64,000 bases of DNA from contig CAVTOY010000017.1 of assembly GCA_963736445.1 (NCBI GenBank), positions 1 through 64,000 on the forward strand, read 5' to 3'. This DNA is from Thiosocius sp963736445. Lineage in GTDB: Bacteria; Pseudomonadota; Gammaproteobacteria; Chromatiales; Chromatiaceae. Shown here one piece after another: positions 35,735 through 44,079 of this stretch. Under the pieces are notes generated by a model. The model was not told where the DNA came from, did no database searches, and saw only the letters and a list, made by a program, of their open reading frames with translations. The translations under genes and the position numbers were made by a program. Numbering within the stretch: position 1 is the first letter of the stretch; each line of letters opens with the position of its first letter.

Positions 35735-37035
35735 GGAAGCGCCGACATAGTCTCTCGGGCCGTCTCCTGTTGCTGTTTATAGTGACGGCCGTGCTGCTGG
35801 CGTTCATCGTACGCACGGGTTTTCGGATTGCACTCGATCAGAATATGAAGGAGATGGCGGCGCCGCATCTCGCCGAGTACGTGCAGCACCTGCTGGATGA
35901 ACTCGGCAATCCGCCAACCACCGCGAGCGCAGCTGCGCTGGCCGAGCGATTGCCGTTACGGATTTACCTGTCGGGAGGGCAGGACTGGTCGACGGGTGGT
36001 GCGACGCCGTCGCTCAACCCACGTCACAGCGTATCGCGTATGTTGCCTGACGGTTCGATGTTCCAGGTCAGTCGCGGTCACGAGGGGTTCGTGGTCCGCA
36101 CGCAACGGGACGGTGTCACGATCGTTCTTGCGCCAGTGGGGTTCGAGTGGGCCGAGTACGCGCGATTGACGGTGATTCTGACGATCGTCGCGCTGTTGAT
36201 CGTGCTCGTGCTTGCCTACCATGCCATCCGTCGCCTGTTCCGTCCGATTGAGGCTATCCAGGCGGGTGTCGCACGCGTCGGGTCAGGTGATCTCGAACAT
36301 CGCCTGAACGTTCGGCGACGCGACGAATTGGGTGAGCTGGCCGCCAGCGTCAACGCCATGGCCGACGACATTCAGCAGATGCTGGAGGCCAAGCGAGAGC
36401 TGCTATTGGCCATCAGTCACGAGCTGCGTTCGCCCCTGACGCGTGCCCGGGTGAATGCTGAACTGCTGGACGACAATTCGTCACGCCGGGCGCTTTTGTC
36501 TGACCTGGGAGAACTGGAATCTCTGCTTGCTGAGCTGCTGGAATCTGAGCGACTCAGCGGGCGGCACGTTGCACTGAATCGCCAGGCCGTGGATCCCAGC
36601 GCGTTGCTGCAAGAGTTGGTGGCGGAATCATTCAAAGACGTATCGCTGGAATTGGACCTCGACCCCCAGGGAACCTGGATCTCACTGGATCCCGTGCGGA
36701 TTCGCCTGCTGGTGCGGAATCTGCTGAACAACGCGCTAGATCATACGCCGCTCGGTCAGGCTCCACCGGGGCTGGCCAGCCACGTTGGCGACACCGTCTG
36801 GCGCTTGTCGGTCACTGATCATGGGCCGGGCGTCGCAGTCGAACACCTGGGGCGTCTGACAGAGCCCTTTTATCGGGCGGACCCCTCAAGGCAGCGCGCC
36901 AGCGGTGGCGTTGGGCTCGGTCTTTATCTGAGCCGCGTTATTGCCGAAGCGCATGGCGGCAAACTCGAGGTTACCAGCGGTCTCGGAAAAGGAATGCAGG
37001 TGCGGTTTGAGTTGCCGCTTCCTGTAGACGGCTGA
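35731..37035 (+). CDS. Sensor histidine kinase (EnvZ/CpxA-like)
   Basis: This 434-residue inner-membrane kinase has two transmembrane helices (about 12-30 and 145-168). They flank a periplasmic sensor of about 110 residues. A HAMP domain follows (FRPIEAIQAGVARVGSGDLE). HisKA has the phospho-accepting histidine in LAISHELRSPLTRAR. The ATPase has NLLNNALDHT, DHGPGV and GGVGLGLYLS. TTG start and TGA stop of the preceding regulator overlap (TTGA), giving translational coupling. A MITE begins 14 bases after its stop codon, so the 3-prime end of the operon has been modified recently. Confidence 0.9.
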   Translation: MRKRRHSLSGRLLLLFIVTAVLLAFIVRTGFRIALDQNMKEMAAPHLAEYVQHLLDELGNPPTTASAAALAERLPLRIYLSGGQDWSTGGATPSLNPRHSVSRMLPDGSMFQVSRGHEGFVVRTQRDGVTIVLAPVGFEWAEYARLTVILTIVALLIVLVLAYHAIRRLFRPIEAIQAGVARVGSGDLEHRLNVRRRDELGELAASVNAMADDIQQMLEAKRELLLAISHELRSPLTRARVNAELLDDNSSRRALLSDLGELESLLAELLESERLSGRHVALNRQAVDPSALLQELVAESFKDVSLELDLDPQGTWISLDPVRIRLLVRNLLNNALDHTPLGQAPPGLASHVGDTVWRLSVTDHGPGVAVEHLGRLTEPFYRADPSRQRASGGVGLGLYLSRVIAEAHGGKLEVTSGLGKGMQVRFELPLPVDG

Positions 37036-37049
37036 CTCACGAGGGTTAA

Positions 37050-37304
37050 CCTGCATGTTGCACCAGTCGGTCGTGGACGGGCGCGAATGAATCGGCAGAG
37101 ATGCGGCGAAAGTCATATTCGCAGCGCTTTCTCGAAGGAACAGTTTGTCCCCCGTCCCCGATCTATCCAGGCCCTCGCTTGTCCAGGCACGCTTGTACTT
37201 GGTCTTCACTCAAGTGGTAGCTGTGGCTACCACTTTCGCTCCAGCCCGGCGTCCAAACGCACCTGGCCGGCGCGATCATCCCGGATACTGGTGCAACATG
37301 CAGG
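37050..37304 (+). mobile_element. 255-bp MITE, copy 1
   Basis: The terminal 18 bases, CCTGCATGTTGCACCAGT, are perfectly inverted at the other end (ACTGGTGCAACATGCAGG). TTAA flanks both sides (37046-37049 and 37305-37308) as an apparent 4-bp target duplication. No transposase is encoded; an internal 73-codon frame is shared with copy 2 but looks incidental. An internal dyad aagtggtagc-N4-gctaccactt is present. Copy 2 at 46089-46343 is inverted and differs at a single base, so movement is recent. Confidence 0.9.
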
Positions 37305-37904
37305 TTAAGGATCAAAGGGACCGCTTATGCGGTAGATAACTGCGTATCGAAAGGTTCTTAACCTGATCTTGCGGATGCGTGATTAAACTTCCCGGTAAAT
37401 CGCCGGCCTCAACGCAATGCGTGCGAGCGTCTCGTGTAGATGGGTTTCAAATCGGTGGGCGAGTTCGCGCCGTTCACCCGATACTTCGACATCGCGCCCC
37501 AGATCGAGGCTTTCCAACAGCGCTTCGACGACACCCAGGGTTTCTTCCCGCAGCAGCTGCTGACGCATTACGCATCGAGTTCCCTGACTGACCGCGGAAG
37601 GCAGGAGCACCGGTACTGTTCAGATTTCGTCAGTAGCGTAGAGGAAGCGCTGCGCCTCTCGGTTTGCCGTTCGACCGCAACAGTGGTCGTGCGAATCTGT
37701 ATACCGGAGCGATAACCCGCTCGCAGTATTGCGGGCGCCTAAATGCGCTATGCTGGACGTCGGACCACCGACCTAGCGAAGCCAGCCGCGCTGGTCGTCG
37801 TCGAGGCACTGGAGGGTTCTTACCCCAGTCCAGGGTGAATTGGCTTGAAGCATGGCAGCGGAGCGGTCTTTGCCAGCCGGGCCCCTCCCGGACAGGATTG
37901 CAGT
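37305..37904. other. 600-bp region without recognised gene
   Basis: A minus-strand frame at 37383-37610 (containing LREETLGVVEALLESLDLGR) looks protein-like and may be a fragment of a decayed gene. It has no family I recognise and no ribosome binding site. The remainder shows nothing. Confidence 0.4.
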
Positions 37905-38675
37905 ATGCACAAGCTCGTGACCGTCTTCGCTATCGTGGGTGTTGCCGCACTGCTCGAAGGGTGTCTGTACTACCGCCTGGCCCAGACCTACCGGCAGCTC
38001 TGCGACGAAAGCCCTCGCATCACCATCGTTCAGCTGGACGCCGGGGACAGGGTCCTGGTCTTCGACGAGCCCACGCTCTTCGACACGGATGTCGCCTGTT
38101 TGATGGGCGCCGCCCCGTCGATTGCCGAAGCCACGCGTCTTGGCAAGCGGTGGCTCTACGTGGCCAGCCCTGTCGGTTCCGGTGGGTCGGCAGACAGGGC
38201 GATCACCGTCGATCTTGCCTTCGCGCTTGTGGAGGGAAGGTACAAGCTTTCGCGGGCAACGATACCCGCGCAACTGGAGAAGATTCTCTCGCGTCACCTG
38301 ATCGACCAGTCCATCGAGGCCGCCTGCAACGGTGAGCTCGACCTGATCAGGCAAACCGCCCGAGTCGATCTCTCGGGCATCGACCATACTTCCCTTCCCG
38401 ACCGAACGTCGGTTATCGAACTGTTCGGTCCGCCCAATGGCCCGGCGACCGCTGACGGCGCGCTATCCTGGCGCTACTGTCTCGGCAGCTGCGCGGCTCG
38501 CGATGATCCAGGGAGGATGTCGAACGTGGACGTAGTCTTCGACCCCTCAGGGCATATCAAGCGTGTCACGGCCGACTATCTACAATACTCCGCCGATGCG
38601 AATTTCACCGCGGAACGGGCGACGGTAATGTTTCGCGGTTCGATTGCCCAAATTTCCCTGGACTGCGGGTTATGA
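37905..38675 (+). CDS. Predicted lipoprotein of unknown function
   Basis: This 256-residue protein has a lipoprotein signal MHKLVTVFAIVGVAALLEGC, so I start at ATG 37905 rather than an in-frame ATG 20 codons upstream. The lipidated cysteine is residue 20. The rest has no domain I know. It includes LYYRLAQTYRQLCDESPRI, a mid-region RATIPAQLEKILSRHLIDQS, and a C-terminal part (SVIELFGPPNGPATADGALS, VDVVFDPSGHIKRV) that recalls SmpA/BamE-type small periplasmic domains. It is convergent with the bufferin operon and does not belong to it. Confidence 0.7.
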   Translation: MHKLVTVFAIVGVAALLEGCLYYRLAQTYRQLCDESPRITIVQLDAGDRVLVFDEPTLFDTDVACLMGAAPSIAEATRLGKRWLYVASPVGSGGSADRAITVDLAFALVEGRYKLSRATIPAQLEKILSRHLIDQSIEAACNGELDLIRQTARVDLSGIDHTSLPDRTSVIELFGPPNGPATADGALSWRYCLGSCAARDDPGRMSNVDVVFDPSGHIKRVTADYLQYSADANFTAERATVMFRGSIAQISLDCGL

Positions 38676-38777
38676 CCACCGGGGTCGGGTTTCGCTGCGC
38701 TTGTATTGCTTGGGCGCTTCATATCGGAATGCCATGCCACTCCGGCTTGGCATTGACCGGCCGGTGAGATTTTCAGG

Positions 38778-39311
38778 TCAGGCGCGCTTCCCCGATTCCA
38801 GCCCAATCAGTCGGTCCATCGACAGAATTCCCGGTCCCCGCGCAATGATCGAAAACATCACCACTGCCCACCAGGCAGCGGGATTCCACCAGTGATCCCA
38901 GGTTGGGAACACGGCCAGCTGGATGAACAGCGTCATGCCGAGTAAACCGAGCGCGCCGAGGCGCGTAAACAGGCCAATCACCAACAGCACCGGCAGGACA
39001 ATCTCCATGACGCCGGCCATCACGGCGAATGATTCGATGACCGTAATCAGCGAAGAGCCTTCTTCGTAGTCGAGGACCTTCGGGTCGCACAGGAGCAGGG
39101 CGCCTTCCCTTACGGGATCTGGGCAGAAAAACTCATAGAGAAACAGGTCGTACTTCTGTTCGTCGAAGTCGAACCACCCGTTCCACTTGGTGAGTCCCGA
39201 CTCGAAAAAGACTTTGGCGCCCATCAGCCGAAGCAGTAGCAGCGCTATGTCTTCCAAGTATCGGGTGATACCGGTCGCGAAGGACTGATAGAGGTTGATG
39301 ATCGAATTCAT
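38778..39311 (-). CDS. bufD: DoxX-family membrane protein of bufferin operon
   Basis: This 177-residue inner-membrane protein has about four helices and DoxX features (LLLRLMGAKVFFESGLTKWNGW, VMEIVLPVLLVIGLFTRLGALGLLGMT split across two helices). It is the last gene of a four-gene minus-strand operon whose order, DUF2282 precursor, DUF692 enzyme, DUF2063 partner, DoxX, is that of bufABCD. Its start overlaps the bufC stop by four bases. The role of the DoxX subunit is not established; it may assist redox balance or export of the copper-binding peptide. Confidence 0.82.
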   Translation of the reverse strand: MNSIINLYQSFATGITRYLEDIALLLLRLMGAKVFFESGLTKWNGWFDFDEQKYDLFLYEFFCPDPVREGALLLCDPKVLDYEEGSSLITVIESFAVMAGVMEIVLPVLLVIGLFTRLGALGLLGMTLFIQLAVFPTWDHWWNPAAWWAVVMFSIIARGPGILSMDRLIGLESGKRA

Positions 39312-40078
39312 TTGGACGGCTCTTTCAGTTGCAGGATGTTGTTTTGAAGCAACGCAGCGAAGGTTTCGGCGAGATCGAAAGACGCGTCAACCTCGTAAGC
39401 GCGTGCTGCGGCATCGCCCAGGGTTGCGACGTCTGCGAGTGTATTGATGAAGGCAGACTCTGCGTCGTCCAAGGCCTTGATATGAATATGGCCGTCGAGA
39501 CGCCAGAGCATTGCCAGGTGCACGCGTTTGGTGAGCGCAACGGCTTCGGCCAGCTCGCCGTGGTCTCGCAGCATTGCCCAGGTATCGACGATGCTGTGCT
39601 CGATCTGGACCAGCTGGACATGCGGGGTCAGATGCACGCCCACCGCAGTCACGTCAGTGTCTTTGGCGCCCATGTGTTCGATATCCGCCGGTGCCAGTGG
39701 CAGTCCTTCTGCTGCGAAATAGCTTTCGAGCCACGCCGCGTCGATTGCTGCCGCGTCAGCCAAATAGTCGAGCCCGTTTTCTCCTTCCCGCTGACGGATG
39801 AAGTCAGTAAGACGCTCGCCGTAGCCCACCAGCGTAGAGCGAGTCGGCGGATACTGATCGACATAAGCACGCGCCAGGTCGCGGAAGTAGTCGTTGCCGA
39901 CGATCGCCCTGACCACCGGGTAATTCGCGGCAAGTCCATCAGTGCACGTTCTGAGGTAGCCGTTTCGGTACACGCTAAGCAACGCCGGGTTCGCCTGCTC
40001 GTCTATAAACTCGGCAATCGCGGCTGTCTCGCCGGTCGTCAGGAAGTCCTCGAATGCACTGAAGTAGGCGTCAAGCAT
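39308..40078 (-). CDS. bufC: DUF2063-type partner protein of the bufferin synthase
   Basis: This 256-residue protein has the N-terminal DUF2063 domain (QANPALLSVYRNGYLRTCTD, NYPVVRAIVGNDYFRDLARAYV, YPPTRSTLVGYGERL) usually labelled putative DNA-binding. In MNIO-containing RiPP clusters this protein binds the precursor leader and acts with the DUF692 enzyme, so DNA binding is not implied. It overlaps bufB by eight bases and bufD by four, consistent with tight stoichiometry. The assignment rests on domain plus gene order. Confidence 0.85.
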   Translation of the reverse strand: MLDAYFSAFEDFLTTGETAAIAEFIDEQANPALLSVYRNGYLRTCTDGLAANYPVVRAIVGNDYFRDLARAYVDQYPPTRSTLVGYGERLTDFIRQREGENGLDYLADAAAIDAAWLESYFAAEGLPLAPADIEHMGAKDTDVTAVGVHLTPHVQLVQIEHSIVDTWAMLRDHGELAEAVALTKRVHLAMLWRLDGHIHIKALDDAESAFINTLADVATLGDAAARAYEVDASFDLAETFAALLQNNILQLKEPSK

Positions 40079-40925
40079 GCGCCGAGTCCTTCAGGCTGAG
40101 CTCGGACTGCAGGCGATCGCAACGAGATTTCTCGCGCATCAATTCGGCAAAAGACGGCAGGTTCGCGTCGCGTTCTAGCAGCACGGGCTTTGTTCCCAGA
40201 TGGCGTAGCGCAAATGCGAGCAGCGCCCAAACAGGCTCCGATACCGCAGCCGCGTGACTGTCGATCAGCAAGGCATCTCCAAAGTGTTCATCAGGCGTAT
40301 GTCCGGCGATATGGATCTCGCCGACGAGATCACTGGGTAGCGACTCGATGTAACGCTCGGCGTTCATGCCGCAGTTGTTGGCGCTGATGTAAAGGTTGTT
40401 GACGTCAAACAGCAGCCCGCAGCCAGTGCGCTTGGCGACTTCGACCAGGAAGTCGGGTTCGTCCATCTCGCTTTTGATGGGCAGATAGTTGCTGGGGTTC
40501 TCGATCAGGATGCGTCGACCGATCCCGTTTTGGAAATGATCGATTCCATCCACGAGATTCTGCAACGACTCCCGCGTTCTCGGCAGAGGCAGCAGGTCGG
40601 CAAAGTATTGCGATCGCGTTCTCGACCACACCGCATGTTCGGAAACAGCGGCTGGATTCACGAGATCGACAAGGCGCCGGAGAGCCTTTAGGTGCTGTGC
40701 TGTCGGTAATTCGGGCCCACCGAGCGAGGCGCCGACGCCGTGGAGGCTGATCGGGAATCGCTCCGCGGCGGACAGCAGGCCCTCGAGTCGAGGGCCGCCT
40801 CCGATCATGTAGTTCTCGGGATGTACCTCGAACCAAGTTTCACCGGGCTTCAGCGCCAGGGCCCCAGCGAAGTATTCCGGCTTCAGGCTGACGCCGGTCG
40901 CGGCCGGTAGATCGGTGAAACGCAT
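40071..40925 (-). CDS. bufB: DUF692 (MNIO) multinuclear iron oxidase of bufferin pathway
   Basis: This 284-residue TIM-barrel enzyme begins TGVSLKPEYFAGALALKPGE and has the family iron ligands in WFEVHPENYM, SLHGVGASLG, VSEHAVW, LIENPSNYL, DVNNLYISANN and EIHIAGHTPDEHFGDALLID. MNIO enzymes use a multi-iron centre and oxygen to modify cysteine residues of RiPP precursors. In bufferins they form thiooxazole-type heterocycles that bind copper. The precursor gene lies six bases upstream. All motifs appear complete. Confidence 0.9.
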   Translation of the reverse strand: MRFTDLPAATGVSLKPEYFAGALALKPGETWFEVHPENYMIGGGPRLEGLLSAAERFPISLHGVGASLGGPELPTAQHLKALRRLVDLVNPAAVSEHAVWSRTRSQYFADLLPLPRTRESLQNLVDGIDHFQNGIGRRILIENPSNYLPIKSEMDEPDFLVEVAKRTGCGLLFDVNNLYISANNCGMNAERYIESLPSDLVGEIHIAGHTPDEHFGDALLIDSHAAAVSEPVWALLAFALRHLGTKPVLLERDANLPSFAELMREKSRCDRLQSELSLKDSAHA

Positions 40926-40931
40926 GAGGTG

Positions 40932-41297
40932 TTATGGATTGTTGGTGTCCAGCGGTGACAGTGAAGCCGTGCCGTGAGGCGTCTGGATGAATTCACACGA
41001 ACCCTTCGGTGCGTAAGTCCAGGCGTTACCCTGGAAATCTACCGTCGATGTGCCCTCGCAGCTCGTACCGGGACCCGCCTTGCAGTCGTTCTCGCCGGCG
41101 AGCGCGACACCGTAGCACTTGTCCTTGCGGCCTGGCAGGCGCGCGCCTTCCTTCCAGGATGCAACCGCCTCCTTGATTTTGGCCGGTGCGGAATCGACGA
41201 CGATCAACTGATCGTTTGGCTTGGCCGAGACGCCCCCGGCTGCTGCCAGGGCTGCGCCGGTTAGCAGTGCTGTCGCGATATTCTTGGAGAGATTCAT
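40932..41297 (-). CDS. bufA: Bufferin precursor peptide (DUF2282, BufA-type)
   Basis: This 121-residue precursor has a Sec signal peptide (MNLSKNIATALLTGAALAAA, cleavage near VSA-KP at 25). The mature part has four cysteines: C61 (DKCYGVALAGEND), C72, C80 (GTSCEGTSTVD) and C101 (KGSCEF). This matches the DUF2282 BufA1 pattern. The cysteines are expected targets for BufB/BufC modification, producing a periplasmic copper-buffering peptide. It is the first gene of the minus-strand operon. No copper ATPase or other metal gene adjoins the operon, so the inducer cannot be inferred from the neighbours. Confidence 0.9.
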   Translation of the reverse strand: MNLSKNIATALLTGAALAAAGGVSAKPNDQLIVVDSAPAKIKEAVASWKEGARLPGRKDKCYGVALAGENDCKAGPGTSCEGTSTVDFQGNAWTYAPKGSCEFIQTPHGTASLSPLDTNNP

Positions 41298-41421
41298 GCT
41301 ATTTCCTCGCTAATGATGGTTTCGTGGCCGCGACAGCATTGCGTCGCTTGATTCAATAGACCCAGCAGGGGAGGCAATTCTTACAGCCGATTATCGATTC
41401 CGGCGGTGAGATTGCAAGCGA

Positions 41422-41436
41422 CTTACAGTTTGTAAG
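41422..41436. promoter_or_regulatory. Short palindrome upstream of bufA
   Basis: cttaca-gtt-tgtaag is a perfect 6-bp dyad about 125 bp upstream of the bufA start codon. It could be an operator. No sigma-factor consensus was identified with confidence. Confidence 0.3.
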
Positions 41437-41507
41437 GTTATCTGGGGATGCTAAGCTGCGATCCCGTCCTTGATCTTCATGACCGCGTCTTTTTCTGCGA
41501 TCTGTCG

Positions 41508-41585
41508 GCAAAGCGGGAATGCCCACGGTGATCAGGGCGTTGCTTTCGAGAACGATTTGGAGCTGCTTCAATAGTCGCGGCGGCC
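41508..41585 (+). repeat. Dispersed repeat, copy C
   Basis: The core gcgggaatgcccacggtgat, followed by cagggcg and then gcttcaatagtcgcggcgg, aligns with copy B through about 78 bases. Confidence 0.6.
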
Positions 41586-41839
41586 ATGGCGTGTCGTCGA
41601 TGATCGGTTGAACCCACAACAGTCGTCGGTCATAGGGTTCGGGGCAACTGCGCAAGTCGCAATAATTATTTCTCTGATTACCGTCTATACCTAAAGGTCT
41701 AGCCCGCTGATTTCACCGTTTTCCATCGCGAGCGTATCGGGCCGCGCAGTAGGTAATCGGTGAGATCAGCGGGCTAGCGATGCACCGCTCAACGTGGACT
41801 GTCTCTAGGCAAACGTTTCAGACCAAAGGAGATAAACAG

Positions 41840-42265
41840 ATGCGCAGATTCGAAAAGATTCTAGTAGCGGTTGACCTGGGGCAAGACAGTTCCTGGAAAG
41901 AAGCGCTGCCCACGGCGGTCGACCAGGCGCAACACGCGGCTGGCGAGCTGCATATTGTCACCGTCGTCCCCGAGGAGCCCCCACAGCTTGCCTGGCTCCC
42001 TGAAGACTACAGCACGAAGATGATCGCATACGCCAACTCGCAATTGGCGAAGCTGATCGAAACAAACGTTCCGGAACAGATGGGAGCCCAACCGCACGTG
42101 CGCCAGGGCACGATCTATAGCGAAATCGTGAAGCTTGCGAAGGAGATTGACATAGATTTGATCATCATGGCTTCCCACCGGCCCGAGCTGAAGGATTTCC
42201 TGCTCGGTCCCAATGCGGCGAGGGTCGTACGTCATGCCGACTGTCCGGTATTGGTCATTCGCTGA
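41840..42265 (+). CDS. Universal stress protein (UspA family)
   Basis: This 141-residue single-domain Usp begins MRRFEKILVAVDLGQDSSWK. The start at 41840 follows AAGGAGAT; an in-frame ATG 20 codons earlier lacks such a site. The C-terminal block DLIIMASHRPELKDFLLGPN then AARVVRHADCPVLVIR is typical. The ATP-binding G-x2-G-x9-G-S/T signature is modified (LLGPNAARVV), so nucleotide binding is uncertain. It precedes the amino-acid symporter gene by 187 bases and may be transcribed separately. Confidence 0.88.
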   Translation: MRRFEKILVAVDLGQDSSWKEALPTAVDQAQHAAGELHIVTVVPEEPPQLAWLPEDYSTKMIAYANSQLAKLIETNVPEQMGAQPHVRQGTIYSEIVKLAKEIDIDLIIMASHRPELKDFLLGPNAARVVRHADCPVLVIR

Positions 42266-42452
42266 TCGCCGTGATATTCAATTTTCCGAAGATTCGTATG
42301 CAGCAGGTTCGATAAGCTGAATCAACGTCAGCTAAATGGCACGTAATGATAACCAAAAATACACATGACCCTCTATGCGCATGCGTTATTTCGCCCGATA
42401 TCCCGTGGCGTCTACCCATGTGGGGTGTGTCTCAAATTGGAGGATTCAAGTA

Positions 42453-43832
42453 GTGGAAGCTCTCACAAATGCGGTAAGCGCGATAAATGGTGTGGTCTGG
42501 GGTCCATTGATGCTGGTGCTCATTCTTGGCACCGGGCTGTTTCTGCAGATAGGCCTCAAGATCCTGCCGATACGTAAACTCGTTTTCGGCTTCAAACTTT
42601 TATGGAAGGGGAGGGTACCCCCGAGCGAAGGAAAAGGCGAAATCAGCCCATTCAACGCGTTGATGACGTCCCTGGCTGCCACCATCGGCACCGGCAATAT
42701 CGCTGGTGTCGCGACGGCAATTTTTCTCGGCGGACCGGGTGCACTGTTCTGGATGTGGTGTACGGCGCTGGTCGGTATGGCGACCAAATACGCCGAAGCA
42801 GTCTGTGCGGTGAAGTATCGGGAAGTCGACGAACTCGGCAACCACGTCGGTGGCCCCATGTACTACATCAAGAACGGCCTGAGCAAAAAGTGGCTGTGGC
42901 TGGCCCCGACGTTCGCCGGTTTCGGGACGATCGCCGGTTTCGGTATCGGCAATACGGTGCAGGCCAACTCGGTGGCCGATGTGTTGAGTTCGTCTTATGG
43001 TATCCCCACCTGGGTGACGGGCGTGGTGCTGTTGGTGCTGGTGGGCGCGGTTATTCTTGGCGGAATCAAGCGTATCGCGCAGGTTGCCGGTAAGTTGGTG
43101 CCTTTCATGGCTATTGCCTATCTGCTGGCGGGCCTGGTCGTTTTGAGTATCAACGCCGCCGAGATACCGGCTGCCTTTGGGTTGATTTTCACTCACGCAT
43201 TTACCCCGACTGCAGCAACCGGCGGTTTCGCGGGAGCGGCCGTCTGGGCCGCTATACGCTTCGGCGTTGCCAGGGGGGTGTTTTCTAACGAGGCCGGTTT
43301 GGGTAGTGCGCCGATCGCCCACGCCGCAGCACAGACCAAGGGTCCCATCAACCAAGGCCTGGTTGCGATGTTGGGTACCTTCATTGACACGCTTATCATC
43401 TGCAGCATTACCGGGTTGGCGATCATCACCTCGGGTGCCTGGACTTCGGGTGAGACGGGCGCATCCCTGACCTCGGCGGCCTTCGAAACCACCATCCCCG
43501 GTGTGGGTGGGCATGTGGTGACCATTGCGTTGGCCGTATTTGCATTCACAACCATGCTCGGTTGGTCGTTCTATGGCGAAAAGTGTGTGGAGTACCTGTT
43601 TGGCATCAAGTCCATCAAGCCATTCCGTATTCTCTGGTGCCTGGCCGTACCACTCGGTGCCACTGCGAACCTTGGCTTTATCTGGCTGCTGGCCGACACT
43701 TTGAACGCACTGATGGCCGTGCCCAACCTGATCGCACTGATACTGCTGAGCCCGGTGGTATTCAAGTTAACGCGTGAATTTTTTGCCAGCGACGGAGCGA
43801 GTGAAGATCCGCCAGTGGGCGCTGCGGGCTGA
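42453..43832 (+). CDS. AGCS-family sodium/alanine-type amino-acid symporter
   Basis: This 459-residue inner-membrane transporter has about ten helices. I start at GTG 42453, preceded by GGAGG at 42439-42443; an in-frame ATG 26 codons upstream lacks a good ribosome binding site. Family signatures are SLAATIGTGNIAGVATAIFL, GGPGALFWMW, GGPMYYIKNGL and FSNEAGLGSAPIAHAAAQT. AGCS members (AlsT, DagA) take up alanine or glycine with sodium, and some accept the D-isomers. Its position before dgcN, dgcA and a D-amino-acid transaminase suggests D-alanine or another D-amino acid as substrate. Confidence 0.88.
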   Translation: MEALTNAVSAINGVVWGPLMLVLILGTGLFLQIGLKILPIRKLVFGFKLLWKGRVPPSEGKGEISPFNALMTSLAATIGTGNIAGVATAIFLGGPGALFWMWCTALVGMATKYAEAVCAVKYREVDELGNHVGGPMYYIKNGLSKKWLWLAPTFAGFGTIAGFGIGNTVQANSVADVLSSSYGIPTWVTGVVLLVLVGAVILGGIKRIAQVAGKLVPFMAIAYLLAGLVVLSINAAEIPAAFGLIFTHAFTPTAATGGFAGAAVWAAIRFGVARGVFSNEAGLGSAPIAHAAAQTKGPINQGLVAMLGTFIDTLIICSITGLAIITSGAWTSGETGASLTSAAFETTIPGVGGHVVTIALAVFAFTTMLGWSFYGEKCVEYLFGIKSIKPFRILWCLAVPLGATANLGFIWLLADTLNALMAVPNLIALILLSPVVFKLTREFFASDGASEDPPVGAAG

Positions 43833-43850
43833 CAAGATAGATGCTGCATC

Positions 43851-43883
43851 GGTCAGGCCGGGTGAAGGAATGCCGGCCTGACC
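43851..43883 (+). other. Hairpin between symporter gene and dgcN
   Basis: An 11-bp perfect stem, ggtcaggccgg/ccggcctgacc, has an 11-base loop and no T-run. It may set relative expression of the transporter and the enzymes or stabilise the upstream mRNA. Confidence 0.6.
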
Positions 43884-44079
43884 AGACTACAAGCCGTTTC
43901 CCTGCCCCGCTTTGCGTTTTCGTTCAGAGCTGCGCGGAGATTTTTCACGAAATGGAACGGGTCACCAGAGCAGGCGGATTTCGCCGTGGTGGGCGGGATC
44001 GCGACCCTGGGGATTTGCGAGGTAAAGCTTGCTCATTTGATCAGGGGAAATACCAGTTCTCGAAAACAGGACATGACGT

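Larger units (their letters stand above)
41298..41839. other. Intergenic region between bufA and usp
   Basis: This 540-bp divergent spacer holds the bufA promoter, a short palindrome (41422-41436) and dispersed repeat copy C (41508-41585). No gene is visible. Confidence 0.5.

Noticed and set aside
37087..37308. 73-codon open frame inside MITE copy 1, repeated in copy 2
   Set aside because: It is conserved only because the two elements are nearly identical. It lacks a ribosome binding site and runs into the terminal repeat, so it is not treated as a gene.
39308..40078. Calling bufC a DNA-binding regulator from its DUF2063 label
   Set aside because: Gene order with a DUF692 enzyme and a DUF2282 precursor shows it is a RiPP partner protein; there is no helix-turn-helix.
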